A stretch of DNA of 64,000 nt. It comes from Vigna angularis. Lineage: Eukaryota > Streptophyta > Magnoliopsida > Fabales > Fabaceae. The position numbers were made by a program, and so were the translations under genes. Below are positions 1 through 11,191 of this stretch, piece after piece (position 1 is the stretch's first letter; each line of letters begins with the position of its first letter). Where the stretch lies: assembly GCF_016808095.1 (NCBI RefSeq), contig NC_068979.1, positions 12,737,501-12,801,500 of the forward strand, given 5' to 3'. Under the pieces are notes generated by a model. That model worked only from the letters and a program-made list of their open reading frames with translations, was not told the DNA's origin and did no database searches.

Positions 1-219
1 TACATATATGTATGTACATATACATATATGTATGTATACATATACATATATGTATGTATACATATACATATATGTATGTATACATATACATATATGTATG
101 TATACATATGTATACATATACATATATGTATGTATACATATGTATACATATACATATATGTATGTATACATATATGTATACATATACATATATGTATGTA
201 TACATATATATATATATAT
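1..219. repeat. AT-rich minisatellite
   Basis: Tandem units of about 22 bp alternate TACATA and TGTATG blocks, so the array is built of nested short palindromes (for example CATATATG). It runs to a plain TA stretch and a T tract near 205-242. Open frames across it read only Met/Tyr/Ile/His/Val codons and are not genes. The array is cut by the window edge. Confidence 0.95.
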
Positions 220-527
220 TTCTTGTTTCTTGTTTTTTTTTTAGTTTTGAAATTATTGTAGACATTAGTTTTTTAGAAATTTAATAACAATGAGAAGGAA
301 AAAGATATAACACAGTTCTCCAATCAAAAATCAACATCAACATTATGAATTATTTTGTTATTAAAGTGAAAAACAAATGAACGAACAGAGTAAGAATAAC
401 AAATTGCGGTGTCACAGGTTACTGTGTGTGGAGGTGAGAGAGGACGAAGAAGAGAGAGAAACAAATTAAATAAGTGAGGAAGGTGAATTAGGATAAGATG
501 AGTGTTTTTGATTTTTTCAGTTAGAGG
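220..527. other. AT-rich flank, nothing recognised
   Basis: Low-complexity AT-rich DNA with a purine-rich patch (GAGAGAGGACGAAGAAGAGAG type) around 428-480. I see no gene, and no repeat shared with the rest of the window. It forms the 5' flank of copia element K1, whose probable TSD copy (AGAGG) occupies 523-527. Confidence 0.6.
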
Positions 528-722
528 TGTTAAGATATGCCAAATATTCTATTAAAGGATATTATTGTGTTAGTTATAATTTAGATATTATTATAATTTG
601 TGCAAATTTGTGCACATGTCATTCCTTTAATAGATGAAAAATTATAGGATCCTTGAATGTATATATATGATATTCTACTCTTTGAAATAATACATCATAA
701 TTATTCTTTAAACCTTTTATTA
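528..722 (+). repeat. K1 5' LTR
   Basis: The LTR starts TGTTAAGATATG and ends ...TTTTATTA immediately before the primer site. Against the 3' LTR it lacks a short insertion (AAACAATCAA) and has a small duplication around GTGCAAATTTGTGC, plus scattered substitutions. It contains ATATATAT near 660-668 as a possible TATA element. The terminal dinucleotides are TG...TA rather than the usual TG...CA, in both LTRs. Confidence 0.85.
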
Positions 723-1004
723 TGGTGTCAGAGCCATGGTTAGAGCTTATCCTAGCGAGTTCTAAGTGGGCATTCTATTCTTCTATTCCACCCGCTATCG
801 GGCCGTCATCGGACCACTCAATTTCTACTATCACGTACGAGATGTCTATACCTCGGCGTGAAGGGGGTGTGTTGGAAGTCCCACATCGACTAGAGATAAG
901 GCCAGATTATAATATATAAGTGAGGTGCAAACCTCACCCTATAAGCCGGTTTTTGTGGGGTTGAGTTAAGCTTCTAGTGTGCTTAACTTTTGAAGGCCTT
1001 TTGA
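723..1004 (+). mobile_element. TRIM-like segment joined at the primer-binding site
   Basis: It begins with TGGTGTCAGAGCC, a one-base variant of the tRNA-iMet primer site TGGTATCAGAGCC. A short GC-richer non-coding interior and a purine tract (GTGAAGGGGG, about 858-868) follow, then a sequence starting TGTTGGAAGTCCCACATCG near 871. That start is what I know as the LTR start of a widespread plant TRIM/small copia family (recognised from memory). This inner LTR is cut off near 1004, where copia pol begins. The segment therefore reads PBS, TRIM interior, PPT, partial TRIM LTR, inside a copia element that carries different LTRs. Confidence 0.65.
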
Positions 1005-1005
1005 T

Positions 1006-3184
1006 GTGTTGTCTGATCATTGTATCCTTCCTCCCATAGTTTATTTACCACCTCATATTTTTGGATGTGTTATATATGTTCACTTACACCCACATCAACG
1101 TACAAAGCTTGAAGAACGAACGATCAAATGTGTTTTTGTTGGGTATGGATCAACTCAAAAATGTTATCATGCTTACCATCCACCATCAAGGAAATTTTAT
1201 ATTTCTATGGATGTGACATTTAATGAGCATGAATTTTTTTATGTTGATTCTCCACTTCAGGGAGGCAATGAAAGTGAAGTGTATAATCATGATGTTGGTA
1301 TGTTTGATTGTGAAGATAAATTATCGGGTGAGGGTCATTCTATAGGAAGTGAGACAATCCTAAATATGGACCCTTCTTTTCTGGATAATACAGTGTCTTC
1401 TGATCATAACCAATTGGCTCAATCTTCTCCACAGGTTCAACTTGACTCTTCAGAGGTACCTTCTGATCCTATCTCTGATAATACTAATTTAGATGAAATT
1501 GATCATGGAATTGATTCTTGTCTGCGTGAGACCACCAGCACACCAAACACTGAGTCTACTATTGTTCAATATATTCTTCCACCTCGTTCTAACCGTGGTC
1601 AACCTCTAGTTAAATATGAACTAGACCTCCAAGCCAAAGTTAAATATCCCATTAGTAAATATGTGTCATCTCACAGGTTATCTTAGTCATATGCATCATT
1701 TGTATCTCAATTATCTTTAATTTCTATTCCTAGTAATGTACAGGAAGCTTTGGCAGATCCTAGATGGACCGAAGCAATGGTTGAGGAGATAATAGCTTTA
1801 GAAAAAAACAACACTTGGGATCTTGCGTCCTTACCAAAAGGGAAGAAAACTGTGGGCTGCAAATGGGTCTTTACAATTAAGCATAAAGCTGATGGAACTA
1901 TTGAGAGGTATAAAGCACGACTTGTGGCTAAAGGTTACACTCAGTCTTATGTTGTAGATTACCAAGAGACGTTCGCACCAGTAGCCAAGCTCAATACTGT
2001 GAGAATACTTTTTTCGCTAGCTGCAAACCAAGATTGGCCTCTTCTACAATTTGATGTGAAAAATGCTTTCCTACACGGAGAAATTTCAGAAGAAATTTAT
2101 ATGGATTCTCCACCAGACATGACTGATTCAATTGGAATGAAGGTTTTCAAATTAAAGAAGGCTCTATATGGATTTAAACAATCCCCAAGAGCATGGTTTG
2201 GAAGGTTTACCAAGTCTATGAAGGCTTTTGGCTATAGAGCAAGTGACTCTGATCACACCTTATTTTTTAAGAGAGAAAAAGGAAAAATTACAGCTTTGAT
2301 TATATATGTAGATGACATGATTGTTACAGGAAATGACCAAGATGAGATTTCTAGTTTACAACAATACCCTGCATCTGAATTTGAGATGAAACAACTTGGA
2401 AACCTCAAATATTTTTTGGGTATTGAAGTAGCTAGATCAAAACATGATATTTTTCTATGCCAAAGAAAATATACTATTGATTTACTATCGGAAACTGGGC
2501 TGCTTGGGAGTAAACCAGCTGATACACCAATTGAAAAAAAATCATAAACTCTTTCAATGTTCAGATTCAGCAAGCATAGACAAAGGAAGATACCAAAGGC
2601 TGGTAGGAAAATTAATTTATTTGTGCCATACACGTCCAGATATCACCTATGCAGTGAATGTTGTTAGTCAATTTATGCATGATCCACAGAAGCTTCATAT
2701 GGATGCTGTTGAAAGGATTTTGAGATATTTGAAGTCCGCTCCTGGAAAAGGAATTTTTTTCTCAAATCATGAAAACTTAAAGGTAGAAGGGTACACTGAT
2801 GCAAATTGGGCAGGTTCAAAAGATGATACAAGATCTAATCTGGATACTTTACTTTTGTAGGAGGGAATCTTGTAACTTGGAGGAGTAAAAAACAACATAT
2901 AGTAGCAATATCTAGTGCTGAAGCAGAATTCAAAGGCATGTCATGTGAACTTTTGTGGATTAAAAAATGTGCTATCAGATTTGGGCTTTAAACAAAATGA
3001 AGCTATGAGTTTGTACTTTGACAATACTTCGGCTATAACAATTGCTCACAATCTTGTGCAACATGATAGAACAAAGCATGTGGAGATTGATAGACATTTC
3101 ATCAAAGAGAAGCTTGAAGCTGAAATAATTTCATTTCCTTTTTTAAGATCAAAATTGCAGTTGACTGATGTTTTCACCAAATGA
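1006..3184 (+). pseudogene. K1 copia pol remnant (integrase end, RT, RNase H)
   Basis: Encodes the C-terminal part of copia integrase (PPHIFGCVIYVHLH, VFVGYG), then the reverse transcriptase (KWVFTIKHKADG, FDVKNAFLHGEI, YVDD box at about 2305-2316) and copia RNase H (YTDANWAGSKDD, then RTKHVEIDRHFIKEKL, ending LTDVFTK). Breaks: an in-frame TAG at 1684-1686; a frameshift in an A8 run near 2536-2543; further frame changes near 2820-2915 around the RNase H GGNLVTW region. The frames before and after the first stop agree. Product family is clear; it cannot make a full polyprotein. The start at 1006 only marks the first Met after the chimeric junction. Confidence 0.9.
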
Positions 3185-3260
3185 GTGTCAAGAAGATTGT
3201 TTAATGAGTCTCTATTCAAGTTGGGAATATGTGATATCCATGCACCAACTTGAGTAGGGG

Positions 3261-3457
3261 TGTTAAGATATGTCAAATATTCTATTAAAGGATATTAAAC
3301 AATCAAATATTGTGTTAGTTATAATTTAGATATTATTATAATTTGTGCACATGTCATTCCTTTAATAGATGAAGAATTATAGGATCCTTGAATGTATATA
3401 TATGGTACTCTACTCTTTGAAATAATACATCAGAATTATTCTTTAAATCTTTTATTA
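3261..3457 (+). repeat. K1 3' LTR with preceding polypurine tract
   Basis: It starts TGTTAAGATATG directly after GAGTAGGGG (about 3252-3260), a fitting polypurine tract, and ends TTTTATTA. It matches the 5' LTR throughout apart from one short indel on each side and a few substitutions. AGGGG follows, a one-base variant of the AGAGG before the 5' LTR. Confidence 0.85.
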
Positions 3458-4177
3458 AGGGGTACTATAGGATGACAGAGAGAATGTTGGAATGAGAGAG
3501 ATGAAAGAGAAAGGGTTGAGAGAAACGAGGGATGAGACAAATGTGAGTGAAAGAAGAGAGTAAGGGTCTGAGGTTTCTTTTTAGTTTTGAAAATTGAAAT
3601 TATTCAAATATCCTTAACCTTAAAACATAGAATCAATAATATATAAAAGTATTTTTGTCTACTAAAACTCGGTACATTATGTTAAAATGTATCACCTGAA
3701 AAAAGATCTTAGGTATATTAAAAAACCCATATATATATATATATATGAGGTTTTTATTCATAGTCATCCAACATACATAAATACTCGCCAATACATTTAG
3801 TCTGTTACTAAAAATTTGTGTATGTATAGCATTCCTTTCTCAAATTTACTTTGCTTACATTGTTTTGTTTGATTTATCTATATTTGAGATTCTTTATTTT
3901 AGAATAATATTTGTTTTTCATTTTTATCTTTTAAATAATTACTTTTATAAATTAAAATAATTAATTTATCACTTTTACCTTTTATATGATATTTTTTAAA
4001 GTTGATATTTTAATTTGATATTTTTTAAAATTTAAATAATAAATTATAATAAAATTATAAAAATGATTTATATTTACTTTTATAATTATAATTATAATAA
4101 TTTTATGTTTTTATTGTAAAAAGTTAAATTCACAAATTTGTTTTTACTAATTTTTTACAAAAGAAACTATTAGAATG
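3458..4177. other. AT-rich spacer, nothing recognised
   Basis: Very AT-rich DNA with an (AT)n run near 3729-3748 and long T/A stretches. No coding potential or known element. A purine-rich block at 3474-3560 resembles the one before K1 in composition only. Confidence 0.6.
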
Positions 4178-5744
4178 TGTAACATCCCAAAATTTATACA
4201 GTCATCAACTATATAATAGAATATTAACATATATTAATATGACAAAACAGTTTTACAAATAAAAGGGATCGGGTTCACAATTTGGCCGAACGGCCTTACA
4301 TAGGTACAGATAAACGTACGAGCGTTCAGTATAATTAAGAACGAACGGTTTACAAAACTAAATACCGAACGTTCAACTACACAATTATAGCAAAAGGGCG
4401 CTCGTTCTAAAACGGCCCGCTAATCCAACTAAGCTAACAGCTCACCGAACGTCCTTCTGTTCGGCCTTCACTTCAACCTCTACAAGATTCTCATCAGCAA
4501 TGAATTCTTCTTCCAGTGTTTCCTCCAAAGAAGCATCTCCCTCTGCTCACATCCACACGGATGATCATTGCAAGGACAAGACGAACGTACAGATACAGAC
4601 AACACAAAGGAAACGCAAGGGTAAGCTTATTGAATTTAATCCAAGTAATATCAAGCATTTCATACATATCAAGCACGTCAAATAATTACAACACATACAT
4701 TCAACTCATTCATTAACTCAATCAAATTCCTGATACTAGACTGACTGTCCGGACTGTATGAATTATGTGTAGCTACAACGTCCGTGCACCCAGGTGGGAT
4801 AGGTGGAATACTCGTCAGCAGCCACCTGAGGTTAGTCCGTTCTGTCCAAGTTACAGTTATGGACTAAGACATCCTGCCATTCCCACACATGACATACTCC
4901 TCTCTACTTGAGAACGAGCACTCACGGAATATCAGGATGACCCGCCAACTAAGCTTACCACATTCATACTTTACAAATCTCAATTTCCATTCAAGAGTCG
5001 TTCCTCCCTGGAACGCTCGTTCAAAATCCACAATCATAGTTTCATCTCTTATACCGTTCGCACATTATAATCTTTCTTCTAAATCACATTTTCATTCTTT
5101 GTTCCACTTCCATGAAAGGACGAGCGTCCAATCCTCTTCATAATGAGGACGAACGTCAAGAGCGAGACCGAAAGATCTTCTTTTCCAAAGGGATAAAGCT
5201 GACACTTTTTACTTGACGAACGTTATTACATTTTGAATCAGTTAAGTGAACTGACTCTAGAACAATTCGACTTATACTTAGAAAAATTCAATGATCAAGA
5301 TTCAGAGTCAATCTAACTGAATGAAAATACAAAAGACGAGTGCTAAATGTACTAAGTACAATTTAGTTAGAATAAACCGACTGCCAGTAAATGACCAAAC
5401 GCGGTACGCGAATTCACTGAAGTTTAGGACGAACATAATTTAAGTTTTTTTTGGACGAACGCTTATGGGAATTTAGGTCGAACGCTATTTCAGCTCGTTG
5501 ATAATAAACGAACCTTCGGCATAGGACCGAGCGCTACTTATCACTTACACTTTGGGACGAGCGTTCGGTATAAGACCGAGCGCCACTTAGGACGTACGCT
5601 TTGGGTCGATACCCATCGCTGATTCAAAATCTTAGAAATAGGATTTTATATAAGTTGTAATGGTGAAGTTACGTTTTTAACAATATGACTAAGTGTCTGA
5701 AGGTGTATTCTCAAGCTTCTCAAATCTTCATACTTAGGATATCT

Positions 5745-6646
5745 TGATGGACGAACGCCGGAGGAGAGGTCGATTGAAGCTGCGCGAACACGAACCGGAC
5801 CTCCTCAAAGCTTCTCCGACGAAGATTACGCAGCGGAATGTTGAAAATGATGACGAGAACACGAGATCGAATATTGACTCGAAGGAAAACTAAACTCATG
5901 CTCTATTCGGACCAAAAAACCCTAGACTGACCGATGGAACCCTAGAAAAGGGGAAAACACAAAATGAACCGATTAATCGGTTCAAAATGAAGATTGAACG
6001 GTGGAAAATGGATTGAATCGGAAAACAAGGTTTTTAATCGGTGGAAATCGAAGGAACGGTGAAGATGAGGTGCAAATATGGAAGGAGATGTATATTCATG
6101 AAGAGAAATGATACTTACGAAGGAAGAGACGTGGATCTGTGATGGTGATGCACTTAAGAAGAAAACCCTAGCTGATGAGGTTTCTTCAAAGTGGAAAATG
6201 AGAGAAATGTGGTGATGTTCTACGGGAGAGGAATGAAAGTGAAGCGTGAAAGATATCACGAGTGGCTGAATGAAGAGGTGGAGGAAAGGAACGTTGACGC
6301 GTGCACGGTACTAGATGATGTGCACCAGAAAAAGGAGGATGCGTGGCAAAGAAGTGTTGACACCACTATGCTGAAGCGGATGGTGTGTGATGAGAGAGAA
6401 GCACGGTGGAATGGAAAATGAAAGTGAGAGAGGTGCTTGGAAGGTGGCTAGAGGAAGTCTTTGGACTCTCTAGCCTGACTTTCAAGAGAGAATTGTTTCT
6501 ATTTCAGAAAACTTAATTCTCATTAATATCAAAAGTAACAATACAATAGAGGAGCTGGGTATTTATAGTAACCCATGCTCCTTAAGAGCTAAACTATAAA
6601 AGGTAAAAATACAAAATGGAGGACTACGTCAAGTACGATTCTATCA
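5745..6646 (-). repeat. Left LTR (3' LTR in element sense)
   Basis: 902 bp. On the minus strand a purine tract (AAGAGGGAGGG, plus-strand 6649-6659) directly precedes it, as expected for the 3' LTR of a minus-strand element. The plus-strand ORF 6191-6421 and its minus-strand counterpart recur in the second LTR and are LTR sequence, not genes. Confidence 0.85.
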
Positions 6647-6745
6647 TACCCTCCCTCTTAAAAAAAGATTTGTCCTCAAATCTGGCAATCGCCTTATGAA
6701 GAAGCTCCACACAATGTTTGGGAGCATGGCCATCTTGGAGTGGCC

Positions 6746-7475
6746 TTATTCTTTTAGATCTAGTTTTCTTTCTCCTGGATCAAACACGAATCTGCAATAC
6801 ACATCAAATATATTTTCGGTTAATATCAATCCAAGAAAGAATTTTTCTTTAAAAACAAGAGAATAAGAACTTCTAATACTTTGATTAGTAATCTTTAAAA
6901 ATTTTAGAAGTCCAAATTCAATTTTATCTTGAGTTAATTGTTTTCTTAAAGATAACAATAACTCAAGATTTGAATTGTCATATTTTGAAAATGTTTTCAT
7001 GACAATTGGTTTGAAAGAGAAGTCAAAAATTGAAAAGTAATCAATTATTGGAAAAGAAGTAAAGATTTGGAAACCTTCCCTTTTAGGTTCCATAGTCTTT
7101 GAAAGAATAGGATTTGTCATCAGTAACAATTTCTCCTTTTCTTTCTTCTCTCTTTCTTGCCTTTCTCTCTTTTCTTCTTTTCTCTCTTCTTCTCTTCTTA
7201 AATCCTCTCTTCTTCTCTCTTCTCTTTTCTCTATTTGTTCTCTCTCTCTCTTCTCTTTTCTCTATTTGTTCTCTCTCTCTCTTCTCTTCTTCTTTCCTTT
7301 CTTCCTTAAGTCTTGCCCCAAATTCGAATTCTCTACGAAGAAACCCATGATCATTTAAACTCTCAAGAAATAATTTTCCATCATTAATGCAATCCCTAAT
7401 TAGTTCTAGGTTTCTTTTAATGCTTGAAGGCACAAACTTTCTAGAAATCAGTGTGGAGGATGAGAGAGAAAGCAC
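6746..7475 (-). pseudogene. Decayed coding region of the non-autonomous element, unknown product
   Basis: Two overlapping minus-strand frames (7475-7083, then 7129-6746) look like one gene broken by a frameshift near 7100. The first part has a short hydrophobic/mixed N-terminus, then about 60 residues that are almost only K, E and R (about residues 50-110), then DDKSYSFKDYGT. The second part is mixed, with IIDYFSIFDFSFKPIVMKTFSKYDNSNLE in two adjoining blocks. A charged coiled region would suit a gag-like nucleic-acid binding role, but I do not recognise the family. There is no zinc knuckle or enzymatic motif. Confidence 0.4.
7130..7310. repeat. CT-rich low-complexity tract with a tandem duplication
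   Basis: An almost pure pyrimidine strand on plus. Within 7218-7288 a block of about 32 bp (CTCTATTTGTTCTCTCTC type) is repeated twice. It encodes the K/E/R-rich stretch of the minus-strand pseudogene, so the low complexity is probably coding-derived slippage. Confidence 0.75.
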
Positions 7476-8260
7476 CGTGGAATTTTGGAGAAATGGAAGA
7501 ATGAGAGTGTGCTTGTTACTGGCTAGCAGTTCAACTTATAGAACCAAACTTAGTTCACAGATAACAATGAATTCAAAGGAAACTTGCAAATCAAAGTCAA
7601 TTTTAACTACTGCCAATTACAAACACCCGAGCTCTTAGTTAAACTTTTCATAGCTCATATGGTGTGCATTTGTGAGTAACAGCCAAACTCAAATCAGATA
7701 TGACAATGCAATCATTCAAAATTGCCAATGGAAATCTGTCAGCCAGCTTATTCATTCGAATGAGTCATAGCTTTTGAGGCTTGACAGAAATTACACCAAG
7801 GTTAACTTCAAGTACTCACGAAATTGGATACTAAACCAATTAAACACAGATTTAAAATGACAAAATAAGCAAAGCAACATGACATAGACAAAACAGAAAT
7901 GGATTTAGAGAATAAAAGACTCAAACAAATTGGATTCACCGAATAAAATGAAAATAAAATTCAAAGTAATGACTCAAGGCACAAAACAAGTCATAACACT
8001 CAAGACAATGAAGGAAAATGATGAACAACTCAGAAATTAAAAGAAACAGCACAAATTGCTCAGAATCAAAAGCCAACCGAGACAAAACAAGATGAATGAA
8101 CACCACGTAAATGAAGAAAACACAACAGAGATGCGAAACAGAAACGCGAAACAGAAACTCAGAATCAAGATAGAATCAAACTGAACAAAGACAGAGACGC
8201 GAATCAAACTGAAACAAAGTTCGAAACAGAGATACTTACCTTTGAAGCGTGTTCGACCTT
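7476..8260 (-). other. 5' non-coding interior of the non-autonomous element
   Basis: Between the coding remnant and the primer site there is about 0.8 kb of A-rich (plus strand) leader without a convincing ORF. Small frames near 8037-8446 overlap the LTR edge and are not conserved in a way I can see. Confidence 0.55.
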
Positions 8261-8273
8261 GCTCTGAATACCA
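8261..8273 (-). promoter_or_regulatory. Primer-binding site (tRNA-iMet type, one-base insertion)
   Basis: On the minus strand the two bases after the right LTR are followed by TGGTATTCAGAGC. This is the tRNA-iMet primer site TGGTATCAGAGC with one extra T. It fixes the orientation of the element as minus. Confidence 0.7.
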
Positions 8274-8275
8274 CT

Positions 8276-9177
8276 TGATGGACGAACGCCCGAGGAGAGG
8301 TCGATTGAAGCTGCGCGAACACGAACCGGACCTCCTCGAAGCTTCTCCGACGAAGAATACGCAGCGGAATGTTGAAAATGATGACGAGAACACGAGATCG
8401 AATATTGACTCGAAGGAAAACTAAACTCGTGCTCTATTCGGACCAAAAAACCCTAGACTGACCGATGGAACCCTAGAAAAGGGGAAAACACAAAATGAAC
8501 CGATTAATCGGTTCAAAATGAAGATTGAACGGTGGAAAATGGATTGAATCGGAAAACAAGGTTTTTAATCGGTGGAAATTGAAGGAACGGTGAAGATGAG
8601 GTGCAAATATGGAAGGAGATGTATATTCATGAAGAGAAATGATACTTACGAAGGAAGAGACGTGGATCTGTGATGGTGATGCACTCAAGAAGAAAACCCT
8701 AGCTGATGAGGTTTCTTCAAAGTGGAAAATGAGAGAAATGTGGTGATGTTCTACGGGAGAGGAATGAAAGTGAAGCGTGAAAGATATCACGAGTGGCTGA
8801 ATGAAGAGGTGGAGGAAAGGAACGTTGACGCGTGCACGGTACTAGATGATGTGCACCAGAAAAAGGAGGATGCGTGGCAAAGAAGTGTTGACGCCACTAT
8901 GCTGAAGCAGATGGTGTGTGATGAGAGAGAAGCACGGTGGAATGGAAAATGAAAGTGAGAGAGGTGCTTGGAAGGTGGCTAGAGGGAGTCTTTGGACTCT
9001 CTAGCCTGACTTTCAAGAGAGAATTGTTTCTATTTCAGAAAACTTAATTCTCATTAATATCAAAAGTAACAATACAATAGAGGAGCTGGGTATTTATAGT
9101 AACCCATGCTCCTTAAGAGCTAAACTATAAAAGGTAAAAATACAAAAAGGAGGACTACATCAAGTACGATTCTATCA
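8276..9177 (-). repeat. Right LTR (5' LTR in element sense)
   Basis: 902 bp, the same length as the left copy, differing by a handful of substitutions (for example CGCCCGAGG against CGCCGGAGG at the start). Followed by the TSD copy TATCT at 9178-9182. Confidence 0.85.
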
Positions 9178-10312
9178 TATCTACGTTTGGCCGAACGCTC
9201 AAACGTAAAGTTATTTATAAGAGGGCGTTCGTCCTCAAATAGAATCCTTTCCAAATGAAAGGGTTCGACTATTTCAAAGAATTTACTGAGAATACCGAAC
9301 GGTCAAAGACCGTTTCGATAACGAACATTCATTATCATAGATTTCATATTCAAATTCAACTTACAGTAACACATTTTTCAGTATAAACTTTCATAAATTA
9401 GATTACTCATATCATAGTACAATCCATACTTCTCATACATCAACTCATCAACAAAAGCATATGCTAAAATCTGATACCATAGATCATAATTAACAAAATT
9501 CATAGAACATGCATCCAACACAGTACAACTTCACAGAACAATCATGCAACACAGTATAACTCAAGAATTAAATTTGATAAGCTTCCCTTACCCGGATTCA
9601 GTAGTGATCGTTCTAAGAAAGATCTTGACCCGTCCAAATGTGGCTTTCTATTCTCAACTTTTCTCTTAAACTCTTCAACTAGAACTAACCAAAAGAAAAC
9701 GTAGAGACTTAGTTTTCACCCTTGCATGCAGCTGAATTTGGGTTTGCAGGGAAACCAGAAACGAGCGTCTAGGTTGAGAAACTTACCGGTTACAGAGCTG
9801 GAAGTTGTTCGGTCTAAAAATGAAGCTTACGGTGCAGGGGACGTTCCTACGGTGCTGAAACGTGAACGGAGAAAAGGGTGGTAAGTTGCAGAAGAGAGAA
9901 GGAGAAGGGTTCTAGAGAGAAGGAGGAGAAATGGAGATTCTGAGTTTGGAAGGGGAGAAGGTGCGCGTGAGAGGGAGTGGGAGATTTTTCCAGAAAATTC
10001 ACTTTTGTTCAAATCCCACTGTCAGACGGACGAGCGTCCCTCTCGTCGACACCTGCACCCCACCACTGACTTCAGAAGTTTCCAATTTGACAAGTGGCGC
10101 GCATGCATGGATCGGTGGTGGATTTTTAATGCACTGAACGCGTGGCACGGAGCATTAATGGAAGCAGAGAGGTGATTCAGCACAGTAATAAATGAGACGT
10201 GACAGAATGACTTGTAAAATATTTTCACATATTATTTTTCAGAAGTGATTTAATTAAAATATATGAGAAGTAATTTCCAAACAAAATATATATTTAAGAA
10301 CCCCGAAAGTCA

Positions 10313-10754
10313 AGAATTAGTACTTTTTTAATCTCATAATCGTATTCTTTTATTTAATAAAATATTTTAAGAATAAAAGTAATTAAAAATATTAATATAT
10401 TCATCAATACTCATGTTTTTCAATAACATTGTGCTAGTTTTTTATTTTGTAAAGTTTTGTTAACACGAATACCAAATTTCGTAAAAACAATTACATTGAC
10501 AAAATATTGTTCTAAAAGTGTGATTTAAATGCTAATGAATTAGATTTAGTCGGTTGGAACAAGTATTTGAGAATAGGAAGAAAATGTAAAGAGAAATAAG
10601 TAGAAATTTGAAGAGAAGGACCTAAGAGAAAAAAGAGAGAAATCTCATAATATTTTATACATTTTTTTTCACTCATTTTTTAATAAATATATCATTAGTT
10701 CTTAGCTTTGAAAAGTTGAAATCTAATTTAATCCAAATTATTTCAGAGAATAAT
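10313..10754. other. AT-rich spacer, nothing recognised
   Basis: AT-rich DNA with a purine-rich stretch near 10558-10645 (GAGAAATAAGTAGAAATTTG type). No gene or repeat assigned. Confidence 0.55.
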
Positions 10755-11191
10755 TGTTATTAGTACGGAACAACTTCACATCTCTTGTTTGAAAGCTCAC
10801 AAACAAAATATCTTGAGTGAGAAATTATGACCAAACCTTGATCAATTATGCTTGCACTACATCTTAACTTTAGAAAAATTCTGTCATGTTTTCCCTTTTC
10901 AGTTATGACAGTTTAGTATATAAGTCTAGTTTTCTGTATTTTTGTACACAGAATAGTAATGAAAATCCTTTTTTTTTTCTTTCTCTTTCTACTACATGTT
11001 ATTTTCCTTTGAAGATCAAGTTGGTCATTTTCAATCACCTATGCTGAACACTGCTCAAGTAGCATTTTTATATATGGTATAAAAACTCTTCCTGGAAGAG
11101 CTCCCTTGCGTCATCTCTCGTTTATTTTTTCTTCTTCTTCTTAGTTTCTTTTCTTTCCAATTCTTGTTTTATTTCTCGTTTTCTTTCTTCC
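10755..11191 (+). promoter_or_regulatory. Candidate 5' LTR and leader of copia element K2
   Basis: Lies directly upstream of a copia gag. It has a TATA-like AGTATATAAG at 10916-10925 and a T/C-rich leader. A possible LTR is TGTTATTAG... (10755) to ...GCTGAACA (11050). TGGTATAAAAACTC near 11075 could be a decayed tRNA-iMet primer site. No second LTR is in the window, so the limits are a guess. Confidence 0.35.

Larger units (their letters stand above)
528..3457 (+). mobile_element. Ty1/copia retrotransposon K1, chimeric and decayed
   Basis: Two similar short LTRs (528-722 and 3261-3457) bracket a tRNA-iMet primer site, a TRIM-like segment and a pol pseudogene. The domain order, integrase end followed by reverse transcriptase and RNase H, is that of copia elements. 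Flanking 5-mers AGAGG (523-527) and AGGGG (3458-3462) differ by one base and are probably the decayed TSD. Everything upstream of the integrase C-terminal region (gag, protease, integrase core) is absent and its place is taken by TRIM sequence, so the element could not have moved on its own. Confidence 0.85.
5745..9177 (-). mobile_element. Non-autonomous LTR retrotransposon with 902-bp LTRs
   Basis: Two direct repeats, both 902 bp (5745-6646 and 8276-9177), start TGATGGACGAACG and end TTCTATCA. The element is bounded by a perfect 5-bp TSD TATCT (5740-5744 and 9178-9182). The primer site lies beside the right LTR, read on the minus strand, so the element is minus. The interior is only 1.6 kb and has one short decayed coding region; no protease, RT or integrase. 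By eye about a dozen bases differ between the LTRs, so it is fairly young. It was presumably moved in trans by an unidentified autonomous partner. Confidence 0.85.
4178..10312 (-). mobile_element. Probable Tekay-like gypsy solo LTR, interrupted
   Basis: The left edge TGTAACATCCC resembles the reverse complement of the gypsy LTR end at about 61602-61612 (...GGGGTGTTACA), which suggests minus orientation. The right edge reads ...ACCCCGAAAGTCA. AGAAT occurs at 10313-10317 and at 4172-4176, one base short of the left edge, so a TSD is likely but not perfect. No coding sequence is present. After removing the nested element at 5745-9177 the LTR is about 2.7 kb. It is rich in CGAACG/CGTTCG words. 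Family assignment is inference from the termini. Confidence 0.55.

Noticed and set aside
8..284. Open frames of Tyr/Ile/Met/His repeats at the left edge
   Set aside because: They are translations of the AT-rich minisatellite in three frames and have no protein-like composition.
6191..6421. A 76-codon gene duplicated at 8722-8952
   Set aside because: The two copies lie at the same place in two LTRs of one element; overlapping minus-strand frames are equally duplicated. LTR sequence explains both.
7083..7475. A host gene for a K/E/R-rich protein
   Set aside because: It lies inside a TSD-bounded LTR element, is frameshifted, and its DNA is a low-complexity CT tract.
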